Part shown: positions 8,271 to 17,442 of the stretch, one piece after another | Layout of the letters: each line of letters begins with the position of its first letter | Numbering within the stretch: position 1 is the first letter of the stretch | Source of the DNA: Actinomadura livida | GTDB taxonomy: Bacteria > Actinomycetota > Actinomycetes > Streptosporangiales > Streptosporangiaceae | Assembly (NCBI RefSeq): GCF_014648675.1 | Contig: NZ_BMRO01000007.1 | Span: 325,320-384,533, forward strand | Length of the DNA: 59,214 nucleotides | Direction of reading: 5' to 3' | Program-made: the position numbers and the translations under genes | Notes under the pieces: model-generated | Database searches by the model: none | Seen by the model: only the letters and a program-made list of their open reading frames with translations | Told to the model about the DNA's origin: nothing

Positions 8271-9019
8271 CCCCGTCCCTTGATGTGAAGGGCCTCGCCT
8301 ACGCCTACCCCGACGGCACGCAGGCCCTCTACGGCGTCGACCTCACGGTCGGGCGCGGCGAGCGGGTCGCGCTGCTCGGACCGAACGGCGCCGGGAAGAC
8401 GACGCTCGTCCTGCACCTGAACGGCATCCTGCACGGCGGGCTGGGCGAGGTCAGGGTCGGCGGTCTCGCGGTCGACCCCGGCGACCGGAAGGCGCTGCGC
8501 GAGGTCCGCCGCCGCGTCGGCATCGTCTTCCAGGACCCCGACGACCAGCTGTTCATGCCGACCGTGCGGGAGGACGTCGCGTTCGGCCCGGCCAACCTCG
8601 GGATGCGCGGCGCCGAGCTGGACCGCCGGGTGCGCGACGCGCTGGCCGGCGTCGGCATGCTGGAGGTCGCCGACCGGCCGCCGCAGCATCTGAGCTTCGG
8701 GCAGCGCCGCCGCGTCGCGGTCGCGACCGTCCTCGCGATGGAGCCGGAGATCCTCGTCCTGGACGAGCCGTCCTCCAACCTGGACCCGGCGAGCCGCCGC
8801 GAACTGGCGGAGATCCTGCTGGGCCTGGACGTGACGGTCCTGATGGTCACGCACGACCTCCCGTACGCGGCCGAGCTGTGCCCGCGGTCGGTGATCCTCT
8901 CCGGTGGCGTGATCACGGCCGACCGCCCCACCCGGGACCTGCTGATGGACACCGAACTCCTGGCCGCGCACCGGCTGGAACTGCCGTTCGGGTTCGATCC
9001 CGCCGCCACCGTGCGCTGA
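8267..9019 (+). CDS. cbiO: ECF transporter ATPase CbiO
   Basis: This is a single-domain ABC ATPase of 250 aa that powers the Co/Ni importer. It has Walker A GPNGAGKTT at residues 38-46, a Q-loop VFQDPDDQLF typical of ECF ATPases, the signature LSFGQ, Walker B ILVLDEPSSNLD and an H-loop VTHD. The ATG overlaps the cbiQ stop. It is the last gene of the four-gene operon; about 150 bases separate it from the CooC-like gene. Confidence 0.93.
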   Translation: MTPSLDVKGLAYAYPDGTQALYGVDLTVGRGERVALLGPNGAGKTTLVLHLNGILHGGLGEVRVGGLAVDPGDRKALREVRRRVGIVFQDPDDQLFMPTVREDVAFGPANLGMRGAELDRRVRDALAGVGMLEVADRPPQHLSFGQRRRVAVATVLAMEPEILVLDEPSSNLDPASRRELAEILLGLDVTVLMVTHDLPYAAELCPRSVILSGGVITADRPTRDLLMDTELLAAHRLELPFGFDPAATVR

Positions 9020-9137
9020 CCCGCCCGCCGACCTCGCCCGTTCATTCGGCCCGCCGACCCGCGCACCGATCCGGGCGGTTCCCGGCCGTTCCGCTTGCCT
9101 CCTCCCTCACCCTCCGCCAGACTCGGTTTTCTGACAC

Positions 9138-9152
9138 TGGTAACGGTTTTCA
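9138..9152 (+). promoter_or_regulatory. Zur-like box upstream of the CooC-like ATPase
   Basis: TGGTAACGGTTTTCA agrees at 11 of 15 positions with the Streptomyces Zur consensus TGAAAATGATTTTCA and keeps the TG...CA ends and the complete right half. It ends 20 bases before the start codon, where a repressor would block transcription. The window holds no other zinc gene to support the assignment. Confidence 0.35.
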
Positions 9153-9172
9153 TATCCGAAAAGAGGGATATT

Positions 9173-10120
9173 GTGAAGGTTGCATTCGTCGGCAAGGGCG
9201 GCAGCGGCAAGACCACCCTGTCGTCGCTGTTCGTCCGGCACCTCGCCGGGCGCGGGCTCCCGGTGGTCGCCGTCGACGCCGACATCAACCAGCATCTCGG
9301 CGTCGCGCTCGGCCTCGACGAGGCCCTGGCCGCCAAGATCCCCGCGCTGGGCGACCGGCTCCCCGAGATCAAGGAGCACCTGCGCGGCGACAACCCGCGC
9401 ATCTCCGCCGCCTCCGCCATGGTCAAGACCACCCCGCCCGGCCGGGGCTCGCGGCTGCTGCGGTTCCGCGGCGACGACCCGTTCCACGAGGCCGGGCAGG
9501 AGGTGCACGGCGTCACGCTCCTCGCCACCGGGCCGTTCAACGACGACGACCTCGGCGTGTCCTGCTACCACTCGAAGACCGGCGCGGTGGAGCTCTACCT
9601 CAACCACCTCGTGGACGGGCCCGGCGAGTACGTCGTGGTCGACATGACCGCGGGGGCCGACACGTTCGCGTCCGGGCTGTTCACGCGGTTCGACCTGATG
9701 TTCCTGGTCGCGGAGCCGACCCGGAAGGGCGTCGGCGTCTACCGGCAGTACACCGAGTACGCCCGCGACTACGACGTCGCCATCCGCGTCGTCGGCAACA
9801 AGGTGCAGTCCGAGGACGACGTCGCCTACCTGCGGGAGCACGTCGGGAACGACCTGCTGACCTGGATCGGCCAGTCCGCCGCCGTCCGGGCGCTGGAGCA
9901 GGGCCGGGCGGACACCGCGCTGGAGGACGGGAACGTCGCCGCCCTCGACCGGATGCGCGCCGAGGTCGACGCGTGCGTCAAGGACTGGGACCGGTTCCAG
10001 CGGCAGGCCGTCGAGTTCCACGTCAAGAACGCGCGGCGCTGGGCGAACGCCGCGACGGGACAGAACCTGGAAGAGCAGATCGACCACGGATTCCGCTTTC
10101 CCGCCGCCTACCCCGGGTAG
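9173..10120 (+). CDS. CooC-like MinD/ParA-family ATPase, probable metallocentre maturation factor
   Basis: The protein has a deviant Walker A GKGGSGKT at residues 7-14, a switch I DADINQHLG and a switch II region VVVDMTAGADTF. This is the layout of CooC, the ATPase that helps insert nickel into CO dehydrogenase. At 315 aa it is longer than typical CooC of about 250-260 aa. It starts with GTG after AGAGGG; an upstream in-frame extension to 9095 has no RBS. No CODH, hydrogenase or urease gene is present in the window, so the client is unknown. Its place behind a nickel/cobalt importer and a metal-type operator supports a metal role, but a general ParA-like function cannot be excluded. Confidence 0.7.
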   Translation: MKVAFVGKGGSGKTTLSSLFVRHLAGRGLPVVAVDADINQHLGVALGLDEALAAKIPALGDRLPEIKEHLRGDNPRISAASAMVKTTPPGRGSRLLRFRGDDPFHEAGQEVHGVTLLATGPFNDDDLGVSCYHSKTGAVELYLNHLVDGPGEYVVVDMTAGADTFASGLFTRFDLMFLVAEPTRKGVGVYRQYTEYARDYDVAIRVVGNKVQSEDDVAYLREHVGNDLLTWIGQSAAVRALEQGRADTALEDGNVAALDRMRAEVDACVKDWDRFQRQAVEFHVKNARRWANAATGQNLEEQIDHGFRFPAAYPG

Positions 10121-10165
10121 CGCCGGGCCTACCGGCAGGGTCCGCCGGCCACTAATCTGCCCGCC

Positions 10166-11158
10166 ATGACGATGCGGCGGATGGTGGCCATGGCGGGCGG
10201 CGCGGTGGCGCCCATCGCCCTTCTGGCGTTGCTCTTCAACAACCAGTGGGTGGTCGAGGCGGTCCGGGACGAGATCGACCCCAGCAGCGGGTTGGGCCCC
10301 TTGGTGGGGACGTTCCAGTACCCGCACTGGATCCTGACGCCCCGCGGCAACATGGACGTCTGGTTCGTCGTGAACCTGCAGTTCCTGCTGTTCCTCGTCG
10401 TGCTGGCGCTGCTCGTGTTCGCTGCCGCGAGGACGATCGACCCGGGGCGGGGCCCGCTCGGCTCGGTCATCGCCGGGTGGTGGGCGACCACCATCGCGGG
10501 CGGGGTGTCCGGTTTGATCGGCGGGGTCCTGCTGGTGTGGGCGCTGGACGTCCCCAGCACCGCCGGGTCCTTCGCGAGCCGCACCATCTGGAACCACATC
10601 GGCAACGGCGCGTCGTTCGGGCTGCTGTTCGGCTGGATCGCGGGGCTCGGCGCGCTCGCGGCCTTCGTGCTCATCCGTCCGCGCGGCCAGGCGCAGCAGC
10701 CCGCCTACGGCGGGCAGCCCTACGGGCAGCAGCCCTACGGCGGGCAGCAGCAGCCGTACGCGCAGCAGCCCTACGCACAGCAGCCGCAGGGCGCGCAGAT
10801 GCCGCAGCCGGGGATGCCGCGGCAGCCGCATCCGTCGGCGGTGCCGTACGTCCCGCCGCAGGGCCAGCCCCACCAGCCGCAGCAGCAGGCGCAGTGGGGG
10901 GCTCCGGCCGTTCCGCAGCAGGCGGGGGCGCCGCAGCAGTTCGGCGCGCCGCCCGTCCCGCAGCAGCAGCCCGCCCAGGAGCCCGCGCAGCCCGCGCCGG
11001 AGGCGCCGAAGCCGCCCGAGGCCGAGCGCGCCGACGCCGCCGACCAGGAGAAGGAGGCGCCCGGAGCGGCGGCGGAAGCGCCCGCGGACGACCCGGAGGA
11101 CGACGACCTGAACCTCCCCGACCGGACGATCGTCGACCGGAAACGCGACGACGGCTGA
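10166..11158 (+). CDS. membrane protein with Q/P-rich C-terminal tail, unknown function
   Basis: The 330-aa protein has four predicted membrane segments in its first half (around residues 8-24, 68-90, 108-130 and 152-172). A long tail follows, made of QQPYG/QQPYA-like repeats, then an acidic end. Such tails are common in actinobacterial envelope and cell-division proteins. No catalytic motif is seen. It starts at ATG shortly after the CooC-like gene and may follow it in one transcript. The low-complexity DNA of the tail creates several open shadow frames that are not genes. Confidence 0.75.
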   Translation: MTMRRMVAMAGGAVAPIALLALLFNNQWVVEAVRDEIDPSSGLGPLVGTFQYPHWILTPRGNMDVWFVVNLQFLLFLVVLALLVFAAARTIDPGRGPLGSVIAGWWATTIAGGVSGLIGGVLLVWALDVPSTAGSFASRTIWNHIGNGASFGLLFGWIAGLGALAAFVLIRPRGQAQQPAYGGQPYGQQPYGGQQQPYAQQPYAQQPQGAQMPQPGMPRQPHPSAVPYVPPQGQPHQPQQQAQWGAPAVPQQAGAPQQFGAPPVPQQQPAQEPAQPAPEAPKPPEAERADAADQEKEAPGAAAEAPADDPEDDDLNLPDRTIVDRKRDDG

Positions 11159-11222
11159 GCGGGGGCCCGGTGACGCCGACCCCCGCGCGCACCGCCCGCC
11201 GGGGGCTGCGAGAATCGGCCCC

Positions 11223-11690
11223 ATGCGCGTGTTTCTTGGATGCGACCATGCCGGCTTCGAGCTGAAGGAGCACCTGCTCTCCTGGCTGAAGGAGAACGGG
11301 CACGAGGCCGTCGACTGCGGCGCGTTCGAGTACGACGCCGCGGACGACTACCCGCCGTTCGTCCTGCGGGCCGCCGAGCGGACCGCCGCGGAGCCGGGCT
11401 CCCTCGGCGTGGTGGTCGGCGGGTCCGGCAACGGCGAGGCGATCGCCGCCAACAAGGTCAAGGGCGTGCGGGCCGCGCTCGTCTGGAGCGAGGACACCGC
11501 CACGCTCGCCCGCGAGCACAACGACGCGAACGTCATCAGCCTCGGCGCCCGGCAGCACGACCTGGACACCGCCACCCGCTTCGTGGAGCTGTTCCTCGGG
11601 ACCGCGTACTCCGGCGAGCCGCGGCACACCCGCCGCATCGAGATGCTCGGCGACTACGAGCGCACCGGCGAACTCCCGCCCCTTCCCTAG
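11223..11690 (+). CDS. rpiB: ribose-5-phosphate isomerase B (RpiB/LacAB family)
   Basis: RpiB interconverts ribose 5-phosphate and ribulose 5-phosphate in the pentose phosphate pathway. The 155-aa protein starts MRVFLGCDHAGFELK, with the conserved DHAG phosphate/sugar loop. It carries GGSGNGEAIAANKV, the actinobacterial version of the active-site loop in which the E. coli cysteine is replaced. It would also link the arabinose pathway products further right to pentose phosphates, although it is not in that regulon. Confidence 0.92.
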   Translation: MRVFLGCDHAGFELKEHLLSWLKENGHEAVDCGAFEYDAADDYPPFVLRAAERTAAEPGSLGVVVGGSGNGEAIAANKVKGVRAALVWSEDTATLAREHNDANVISLGARQHDLDTATRFVELFLGTAYSGEPRHTRRIEMLGDYERTGELPPLP

Positions 11691-11708
11691 CCGCTGGAGC
11701 CCCAGCCG

Positions 11709-11930
11709 CTAGAGGCCGTTCGCGGGGGGTTTGCGGGCGCCGCGCTTGCCCTGGCGGCGCCGCTCGTTCTTCGCGGCCTTCGTGCGCCGGGGCGCCTCGG
11801 CGGCCTTGGCGGGATCGCCGCGCGTGCCCGGATCACCGGCCGCCGGCTCCGCGCCGTCGGGCCCTTCCCGCGAGACGTCCCGCGCCCGCATCGCCGCGTC
11901 GACCGTGATCCGCATGCCCGGCTGTCCCAT
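11709..11930 (-). CDS. small basic hypothetical protein, 73 aa
   Basis: This short protein begins MGQPGMRITVDAAMRARDVS, has an acidic-to-neutral middle and ends in a lysine/arginine-rich stretch (RRTKAAKNERRRQGKRGARK). GAAAGGGG lies just before the ATG, and the gene ends convergently with rpiB. The basic tail suggests nucleic acid or ribosome contact, which is inference. The coordinates are open in other frames too, so it could be non-coding, but the ordered N-terminus favours a real gene. Confidence 0.5.
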   Translation of the reverse strand: MGQPGMRITVDAAMRARDVSREGPDGAEPAAGDPGTRGDPAKAAEAPRRTKAAKNERRRQGKRGARKPPANGL

Positions 11931-12054
11931 GTGCCGCCCCTTTCCCGTACCACGTACCCCTACCCGGAGAAAACGTAGCTGGACCGTTGCAAATGGTCAC
12001 CGGTGGTGTGGATACCGGCGCGGTGGCGGGTTTGCTCGGTACAGTGCCGGAGTC

Positions 12055-13173
12055 ATGCTTCAACGACTGGTGCACGCCCTTCCGCCGAGAGTGCGTGCCG
12101 CCCTGCGCCGGATCCCGGTCCTCGTGGCGCTGTACCGGTGGCTGCGGCGGGGGAGGCTGACCAGGGAGCGGCACGTCTTCGCGGCCCTCGCGATCCTCTC
12201 GATCTGCATCGGGATCGCGACGGCGAACGACACCCGGGGCATCGCGCCCTCGGGGCTCCAGGTGCTGATCGTGCTCGGCGGCGGGCTGCTGCTGAAGGTG
12301 CGCAGCCTGGTCGCGCTGCTCGTCGTCGTGGCCGGGGTGAGCGCCTACAACGCCTGGCTGGACGTCCCCGGCATCGGCATCGGGATGGCCGCCACGCTGA
12401 CGATCACCGCGGTGCTCGCCCTCACCCTCGCCCGGACGCGCCAGAAACTCGGCGTGCAGGGCCTGCGCGGCGACTCGATGCTGCTGGAGCTGCGCGACCG
12501 GCTGAAGCGCCAGGGGGAGATGCCCGAACTGCCGGACGGCTGGGACTCCCAGGTCGTGCTGCTGCAGGCCGGCGGGTCCTCGTTCGGCGGCGACTTCGTG
12601 GTGTCGGCCTCCGACGGCGACACGCTGGAGGTCGCGCTGGTCGACGTCTCCGGGAAGGGCACCGACGCGGGAACCCGCGCGCTGATGCTGTCGGGCGCCT
12701 TCGGGGGACTCCTTGGATCGGTCCAGCCCGACCGCTTCCTGCCCGCCTGCAACGACTACCTCCACCGCCAGCGGTGGGACGAGGGCTTCGTCACGGCCGT
12801 GCACGTCGTCGTCGACCTGAAGACGGGCGAGTACACCGTCGAGTCGGCGGGCCATCCGCCGGCCGTCCAGTTCGACGCGGGCACCGGCGCCTGGCGGGTC
12901 GGCACCGCCAAGGGCGTCGTGCTGGGCGTCGTGCCCGATCTGCGGTGCGTCCCCGAACACGGGATGCTGCGGCCCGGCGACGCGCTGCTCCTCTACACCG
13001 ACGGCCTGGTCGAGTCCCCGGGCAGCGATCTGGACGCCGGCATCGACCGGCTGCTGGGGGAGGCGGAGCGGCTCGTCCCGCAGGGGTTCGGCAGCGGCGC
13101 GAAGGAACTCGTGGAGACGATGGCGGCGGCCCGCGACGACGACTGCGCCCTCGTCCTGATCTGGCGCATCTGA
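12055..13173 (+). CDS. membrane-anchored PP2C/SpoIIE-type protein phosphatase
   Basis: The N-terminal 130 residues hold about four membrane segments. A cytoplasmic SpoIIE-like PP2C domain follows, with the metal-binding aspartates in GGSSFGGDF and DVSGKGTDAG, the HPPAV motif and LLYTDGLVE. Such Rsb-type phosphatases dephosphorylate serine/threonine residues, often on anti-sigma-factor antagonists. The start MLQRLVHALPP at ATG 12055 is chosen because the upstream open frame (to 11731) reads through the opposite small gene. It is convergent with the Ser/Thr kinase, whose end is two bases away. Confidence 0.88.
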   Translation: MLQRLVHALPPRVRAALRRIPVLVALYRWLRRGRLTRERHVFAALAILSICIGIATANDTRGIAPSGLQVLIVLGGGLLLKVRSLVALLVVVAGVSAYNAWLDVPGIGIGMAATLTITAVLALTLARTRQKLGVQGLRGDSMLLELRDRLKRQGEMPELPDGWDSQVVLLQAGGSSFGGDFVVSASDGDTLEVALVDVSGKGTDAGTRALMLSGAFGGLLGSVQPDRFLPACNDYLHRQRWDEGFVTAVHVVVDLKTGEYTVESAGHPPAVQFDAGTGAWRVGTAKGVVLGVVPDLRCVPEHGMLRPGDALLLYTDGLVESPGSDLDAGIDRLLGEAERLVPQGFGSGAKELVETMAAARDDDCALVLIWRI

Positions 13174-13174
13174 C

Positions 13175-14242
13175 CTACGGCTGCGGCTCGGTCCTGCCGT
13201 GCGCCAGGCCGACGATGATGGCGCCGACCAGGACGGTGCCGGCGGCCGCGCCCACGCCAGCCAGCAACCGGGTCCGCATGGACGTCGCCGTGCCCTCCAC
13301 ATCGAGCGGCGTGTACGCCCTGGTGGCGGTGTCCCGCCGGCTGTCCAGCGCGGAAGGGCGCGGCGGGGCCGGCGCGGGCGTCCGCGCCGGCGGCGCCGAG
13401 GTCGCCCGCCAGCGGTCGCCGGCGTCCGGCTCCTGCTGCTCCACGAGGGTCAGCAGCAGTTCGGACGCGGTGGGACGCTCGGCCGGGTTCTTCGCCAGCG
13501 CCGACCGCACGGCCGGTACCAGCGAGTCCGGCAGCCCCGACAGGTCGGGTTCGTCGACGGCGCTGCAGAGGGTGGCGGGGTCGCCGCCGATCGGCATCCG
13601 CCCCGTCCCCGCGTGGGCGATGAGGCACCCCCACGCGAAGACGTCCGCCGCGGGCGTCGCGGGACCGCCGATGAGCACCTCGGGCGCCATCCAGCCGGGC
13701 GTGCCGAGGACCTGCCCGGACGTGGCGCCCGCCGTGCAGGCGTCCTGGGCGCGCGCGATGCCGAAGTCGATGACGCGGCAGCCCGACAGGGTCAGCATCA
13801 CGTTGGCCGGCTTGATGTCGCGGTGCACGAGCCCCGCCGCGTGGATCGCCGCGAGCGCCGACGCGACCCCCACGGCGACGCCGTGCAGGTCGGCGGCCGG
13901 GAGCGGCCCGTCGCCGACGAGCCTGCTGTGCAGCGACACGCCGCCCACGTACTCGGTGACGAGGTAGGGGCGGCCGTCCTCCTCGCCGTGCGCGAGGACC
14001 CGCGCGGTGCAGAACGAGGCGACGCGGCTCGCGAGGTACGCCTCGTCCTTGAACCGCCGCCGGTAGGAGGGGTCGCCCGCCAGGTGCGGATGGATGGTCT
14101 TCACCGCGACGCGCCCGCCCGAGTCGGGATCGGCGCCGAGGTAGACCAGCCCCATGCCGCCCGACCCGAGGCGGCCCAGCAGCGGGTGCCCGGCGACCTC
14201 CCGCGGGTCGGCGGGTTCCAGTGGCCTGATGTCTCCGTCCAT
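13175..14242 (-). CDS. membrane Ser/Thr protein kinase (PknB-like)
   Basis: The kinase domain spans residues 15-270: glycine loop GRLGSGGMG, VAVK lysine at 48, catalytic HRDIKPANVM, DFG and the APE motif as MAPEV. A proline-rich linker is followed by one membrane helix near residues 318-338 and a very short extracellular end, so there is no sensor domain. The start is the ATG at 14242. It is convergent with the PP2C phosphatase. The two may act on shared targets, which is inference from position only. Confidence 0.92.
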   Translation of the reverse strand: MDGDIRPLEPADPREVAGHPLLGRLGSGGMGLVYLGADPDSGGRVAVKTIHPHLAGDPSYRRRFKDEAYLASRVASFCTARVLAHGEEDGRPYLVTEYVGGVSLHSRLVGDGPLPAADLHGVAVGVASALAAIHAAGLVHRDIKPANVMLTLSGCRVIDFGIARAQDACTAGATSGQVLGTPGWMAPEVLIGGPATPAADVFAWGCLIAHAGTGRMPIGGDPATLCSAVDEPDLSGLPDSLVPAVRSALAKNPAERPTASELLLTLVEQQEPDAGDRWRATSAPPARTPAPAPPRPSALDSRRDTATRAYTPLDVEGTATSMRTRLLAGVGAAAGTVLVGAIIVGLAHGRTEPQP

Positions 14243-14646
14243 GGGGTTCCCGGCTCCCTCGTCTCTCTCCCGTCCGCCTATCCCCGATCGGCGGCGAATT
14301 ATGGGGGCGTTCTTCCGGGAGGTGCGGAAACGTGATCGTCACGTCGATGTAGCGTCCCGTGAACCGGGGGCGTGCAGAGTAAGAAGCGGTTCGGCAATCG
14401 GCCCGGTCCCCGTCGGATTTCCTCCTCGGCGCGCGGGTGGGCGGGCGGTTGCCAGCACCGGAGGAGATGCCCGCGTGGCCGGAGCCCCAGGGGTGGGAGG
14501 TGCCGTTCACGCGGGTGTCCGTCCGGTGCGGACGATGTTTCGCAGGGCTTTCGTCCGGCAACATCCAATTCTGCGTTCACCCCCCAGGCGTCGGGAGCGG
14601 CACGGCGGTGCCGCGTGCGGGCCGGAAAGGGGGAGGGACGCGGGGG
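14243..14646. other. 404-bp non-coding stretch between divergent kinase genes
   Basis: This region separates the Ser/Thr kinase (leftward) from the histidine kinase (rightward). It is open in the histidine-kinase frame back to 14437. That extension would add residues including a CGRC pair, but its candidate start codons have badly spaced ribosome sites. No response regulator, tRNA or convincing operator is visible. Confidence 0.5.
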
Positions 14647-16011
14647 GTGCGGATCTTCGGGGACCTGTCGTCGCCGTCGCGCTGGTCGGTGCGGACCCGC
14701 GTGACCGCCATCGCGACCCTTTTCGTCGCCCTCCTGCTGGCGGCCGGCGCCGCGATCTTCTACCAGGTCGTCCGGTCCGCCGTGTACGACGGCCTGCACA
14801 AGCAGGGGACCAGCGCGGCCGCCGATCTCTCGACGCTCGTGGGCACCTCCGATCCGCGGGGGCGGCTGCGCGTGGAGGACCCGGAGTTCACGCTCCTGCA
14901 GGTGGTGAGCGACGACGGCGTCGTGCTCGCCGCCAGCGGTCAGCTGGAGGGACGCGGCCCGCTGGATGTGAGCGTGCCGCGCGCGCCGCGGGATCCCGCC
15001 CACCGCGTCGTCCAGGTCCCGGACAACGGCGCCGTCTACCTGGTCACGGAACGTGTCCGGAGCCCGGGCGGCTGGCGGATCGTCCACGTCGGCGCGCCCA
15101 TCCGCACGTTCACCCAGTATCGGGGCCAGTTCATGGGCCTGCTCATTGGGGTGGTCCTGATCGGCACCGCCGCGGTCGGCTACATCGTGTCGCTGGCGGT
15201 GCGGCGGGCGCTGCGCCCGGTGCGGGAGATGAGCGCCGAGCTCGCCGAGATCACCGGCCGTGCCCCGGACCGCCGGGTGAGCGTCCCCCACCCGAACGAC
15301 GAGGTGTCGGAGCTGGCGGAGTCGGTGAACGTGACGCTGAGCAGGCTGGAGGACGTCCTCGACCGGCAGCGCGGCTTCGTCGCGGACGTCTCGCACGAGC
15401 TGCGGAGCCCCCTCACCGGGCTGCGCACCCAGCTGGAGCTGGCGCTCGAACAGCCCGAGGACGAGGACTGGCCGGCGGTCGCCCGCGCGGCGCTGGCCGA
15501 CGCCGACCGGCTGCAGGGCATCGTCAGCGACCTGCTGATCCTGGCGAAGCTCGGCGCCGGCGTGCACGTCGGGCGGGAGCGGGTCGATCTCGGGGCGCTG
15601 GTCCGCGCGGAGGTGACGCAGCACGAGCGGAGGGTCCCCGTCGAGGTCGAGACGACTGAGGGGGCCATGGTCCGGGCCACGCCCCACCACCTGGTCCGGG
15701 TGCTGACGAACCTGGTCGAGAACGCCCAGCGGCACGCCGCGTCGCGCATCTGGGTGACCGTGGCCGTGTCCGAGTCGCACGCCGTCCTGGAGGTGCTGGA
15801 CGACGGTGCCGGGATCGCCCCCGAGGACCGGGAGCGGATCTTCTGGCGGTTCCACCGGCTCCGCGAGAGCCGCGAGCTCGACCAGGGCGGCACCGGCCTC
15901 GGGCTGACGATCTCCCGCGACATCGCCCGCGCGCACGGCGGGACGCTCGTCGCCGCCGACAGCGACCGGGGCGCGCGGTTCGTGCTGCGCATCCCGCTCG
16001 ACGAGCCCTGA
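14647..16011 (+). CDS. sensor histidine kinase, HAMP type, no adjacent response regulator
   Basis: The layout is a membrane segment near residues 20-42, an extracytoplasmic sensor of about 118 residues, a second membrane segment near 161-183, HAMP, then a HisKA dimerisation domain with phosphoacceptor H250 in VADVSHELRSPLTGL. The ATPase domain has N-box NLVENAQRHA, G1 DDGAGIAPEDRERIFWRF and GGTGLGLTIS. The GTG at 14647 is preceded by GGGAGGG; the frame is open upstream to 14437. Kinases of this OmpR-partner class normally sit beside a response regulator, but none is present on either side. Confidence 0.9.
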   Translation: MRIFGDLSSPSRWSVRTRVTAIATLFVALLLAAGAAIFYQVVRSAVYDGLHKQGTSAAADLSTLVGTSDPRGRLRVEDPEFTLLQVVSDDGVVLAASGQLEGRGPLDVSVPRAPRDPAHRVVQVPDNGAVYLVTERVRSPGGWRIVHVGAPIRTFTQYRGQFMGLLIGVVLIGTAAVGYIVSLAVRRALRPVREMSAELAEITGRAPDRRVSVPHPNDEVSELAESVNVTLSRLEDVLDRQRGFVADVSHELRSPLTGLRTQLELALEQPEDEDWPAVARAALADADRLQGIVSDLLILAKLGAGVHVGRERVDLGALVRAEVTQHERRVPVEVETTEGAMVRATPHHLVRVLTNLVENAQRHAASRIWVTVAVSESHAVLEVLDDGAGIAPEDRERIFWRFHRLRESRELDQGGTGLGLTISRDIARAHGGTLVAADSDRGARFVLRIPLDEP

Positions 16012-16020
16012 CCGGGCCGG

Positions 16021-17442
16021 TCACCCGGCGGCGAGCGGTGGGCGGCGCGTCCCGTGCCGGGTGGCCTGCTCGAACGCGTGCCCGATCTGCAGGACGGCGA
16101 AGTCCGCGTGGTGCGGCCCGACGATCTGGAGCCCGACCGGCAGGCCGTCCCCGGTGAAGCCGGCCGGCACCGACAGCGCGGGGCAGCCGGTCGCCGAGAT
16201 CAGGAAGCACGACCGCATCCACTCCAGGTAGTCGCGCATCGGCTGTCCGGCGACCTCCTCCGGGTACTCCAGCGCGGCGTCGAACGGCGGCACCTGGCTG
16301 ACCGGCAGGAGCAGCGCGTCGTACCGTTCGAAGAACTCCCGGACCCGGTGGAACAGGGCAGTGTGCAGCACTTCGGCCCGCCCGAGGTCGGCGCCGGTGA
16401 GGGAGCGCCCCGCGTCGATGTTCTCCGCGAGGGAGGTCTTGAATTCCGCGCGGCGCTCGTCGAGCAGCGGGCGGAGCGCGATGTCCCAGTGCCAGGCGCG
16501 CAGCGTCCGGAAGACCTCGTCCGCCCCCGACAGGTCGGGGCACGCCTCCTCGACCGCGCAGCCGAGCTCCTCGAACACCTTCGCGGCCGGTTCGAGGGCG
16601 CCGGTGACCGCGGGGTCGACGGGGACGGCCCCGCCGAGGTCGGGGGACCAGGCGACGCGCAGCCCGGCGAGGTCGCGGCCGAGCGGCGCCGCGAAGACCG
16701 AGCCGGGCGTCTCCAGCGCGATCGGGCTGCGCGGGTCGGGCCCGGCGAGCACCGACAGCAGCAGCGCCACGTCCGCCACCTCGCGCGCCATCGGGCCCTG
16801 CACGCCGAGCGTCGCCCAGCCCGCCGGCACCGGCCACGACGGCACCCGGCCCGGCGACGGGCGGAACCCGACGACGTTGCAGAACGACGCGGGGTTGCGC
16901 AGCGACCCGCCCATGTCGCTGCCGTCCGCGAGCGGATGCATGCCGCAGGCCAGCGCCGCCGCGGCCCCGCCGCTGCTGCCGCCCGCCGAGCGGGACGGGT
17001 CGTAGGGGTTGCGGGTCAGCCCGAACAGCGGGTTGAACGTGTGCGACCCGGCGGCGAACTCCGGCACGTTCGTCTTGCCGAGCGTGATCACCCCGGCCGC
17101 CCGCATCCGCTCGACGACCAGTTCGTCGGCGTCGGGCACGTGCTCGGCGAAGATCGGCGACCCGGACGTCGTGCGGATGCCCCCGGTGGCGTGGGTGTCC
17201 TTGTGCGCGGCGGGCAGGCCGTGCAGCGGACCGGGCCGCTCCCCGGCGGCCAGCCGCTCGTCCGCCTCCCGCGCCTGCCGCATCGCGTCCTCCGCGATCA
17301 GCGTGACGATGGCGTTGACCTCGGGATTCGTCCTGTCGATCTGGTCGAGGTGCGCCTGGACGACCTCCCGCGCCGACAGCTCCCGCGCCCGCATCCGGCG
17401 GGCCAGGTCGCGGGCGGAGGCGAAGTGGATCTCATCGGACAC
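16021..17442 (-). CDS. amidase (amidase signature family)
   Basis: The enzyme hydrolyses carboxamides to acids and ammonia in the cytoplasm; the substrate cannot be told. The Ser-cisSer-Lys triad is visible as K81, S156 (in AGGSSGG) and S180 (in DMGGSLRNPA), and these spacings equal those of fatty acid amide hydrolase (75 and 24 residues). Its 473 aa length is usual. The start is GTG with an AAGGG stretch upstream. It is not in a gatCAB cluster, so a catabolic amidase is more likely than GatA. Confidence 0.9.
   Translation of the reverse strand: MSDEIHFASARDLARRMRARELSAREVVQAHLDQIDRTNPEVNAIVTLIAEDAMRQAREADERLAAGERPGPLHGLPAAHKDTHATGGIRTTSGSPIFAEHVPDADELVVERMRAAGVITLGKTNVPEFAAGSHTFNPLFGLTRNPYDPSRSAGGSSGGAAAALACGMHPLADGSDMGGSLRNPASFCNVVGFRPSPGRVPSWPVPAGWATLGVQGPMAREVADVALLLSVLAGPDPRSPIALETPGSVFAAPLGRDLAGLRVAWSPDLGGAVPVDPAVTGALEPAAKVFEELGCAVEEACPDLSGADEVFRTLRAWHWDIALRPLLDERRAEFKTSLAENIDAGRSLTGADLGRAEVLHTALFHRVREFFERYDALLLPVSQVPPFDAALEYPEEVAGQPMRDYLEWMRSCFLISATGCPALSVPAGFTGDGLPVGLQIVGPHHADFAVLQIGHAFEQATRHGTRRPPLAAG

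Noticed and set aside
10680..10990. CAG/CCG-rich stretch as a DNA repeat array
   Set aside because: It is explained by the QQPYG-type low-complexity tail of the membrane protein and is not a regular array or CRISPR.
14437..14646. Extended N-terminus of the histidine kinase with a CGRC pair
   Set aside because: The candidate starts have badly spaced ribosome sites, while the GTG at 14647 has a good one and gives a normal N-terminus before the first membrane helix.
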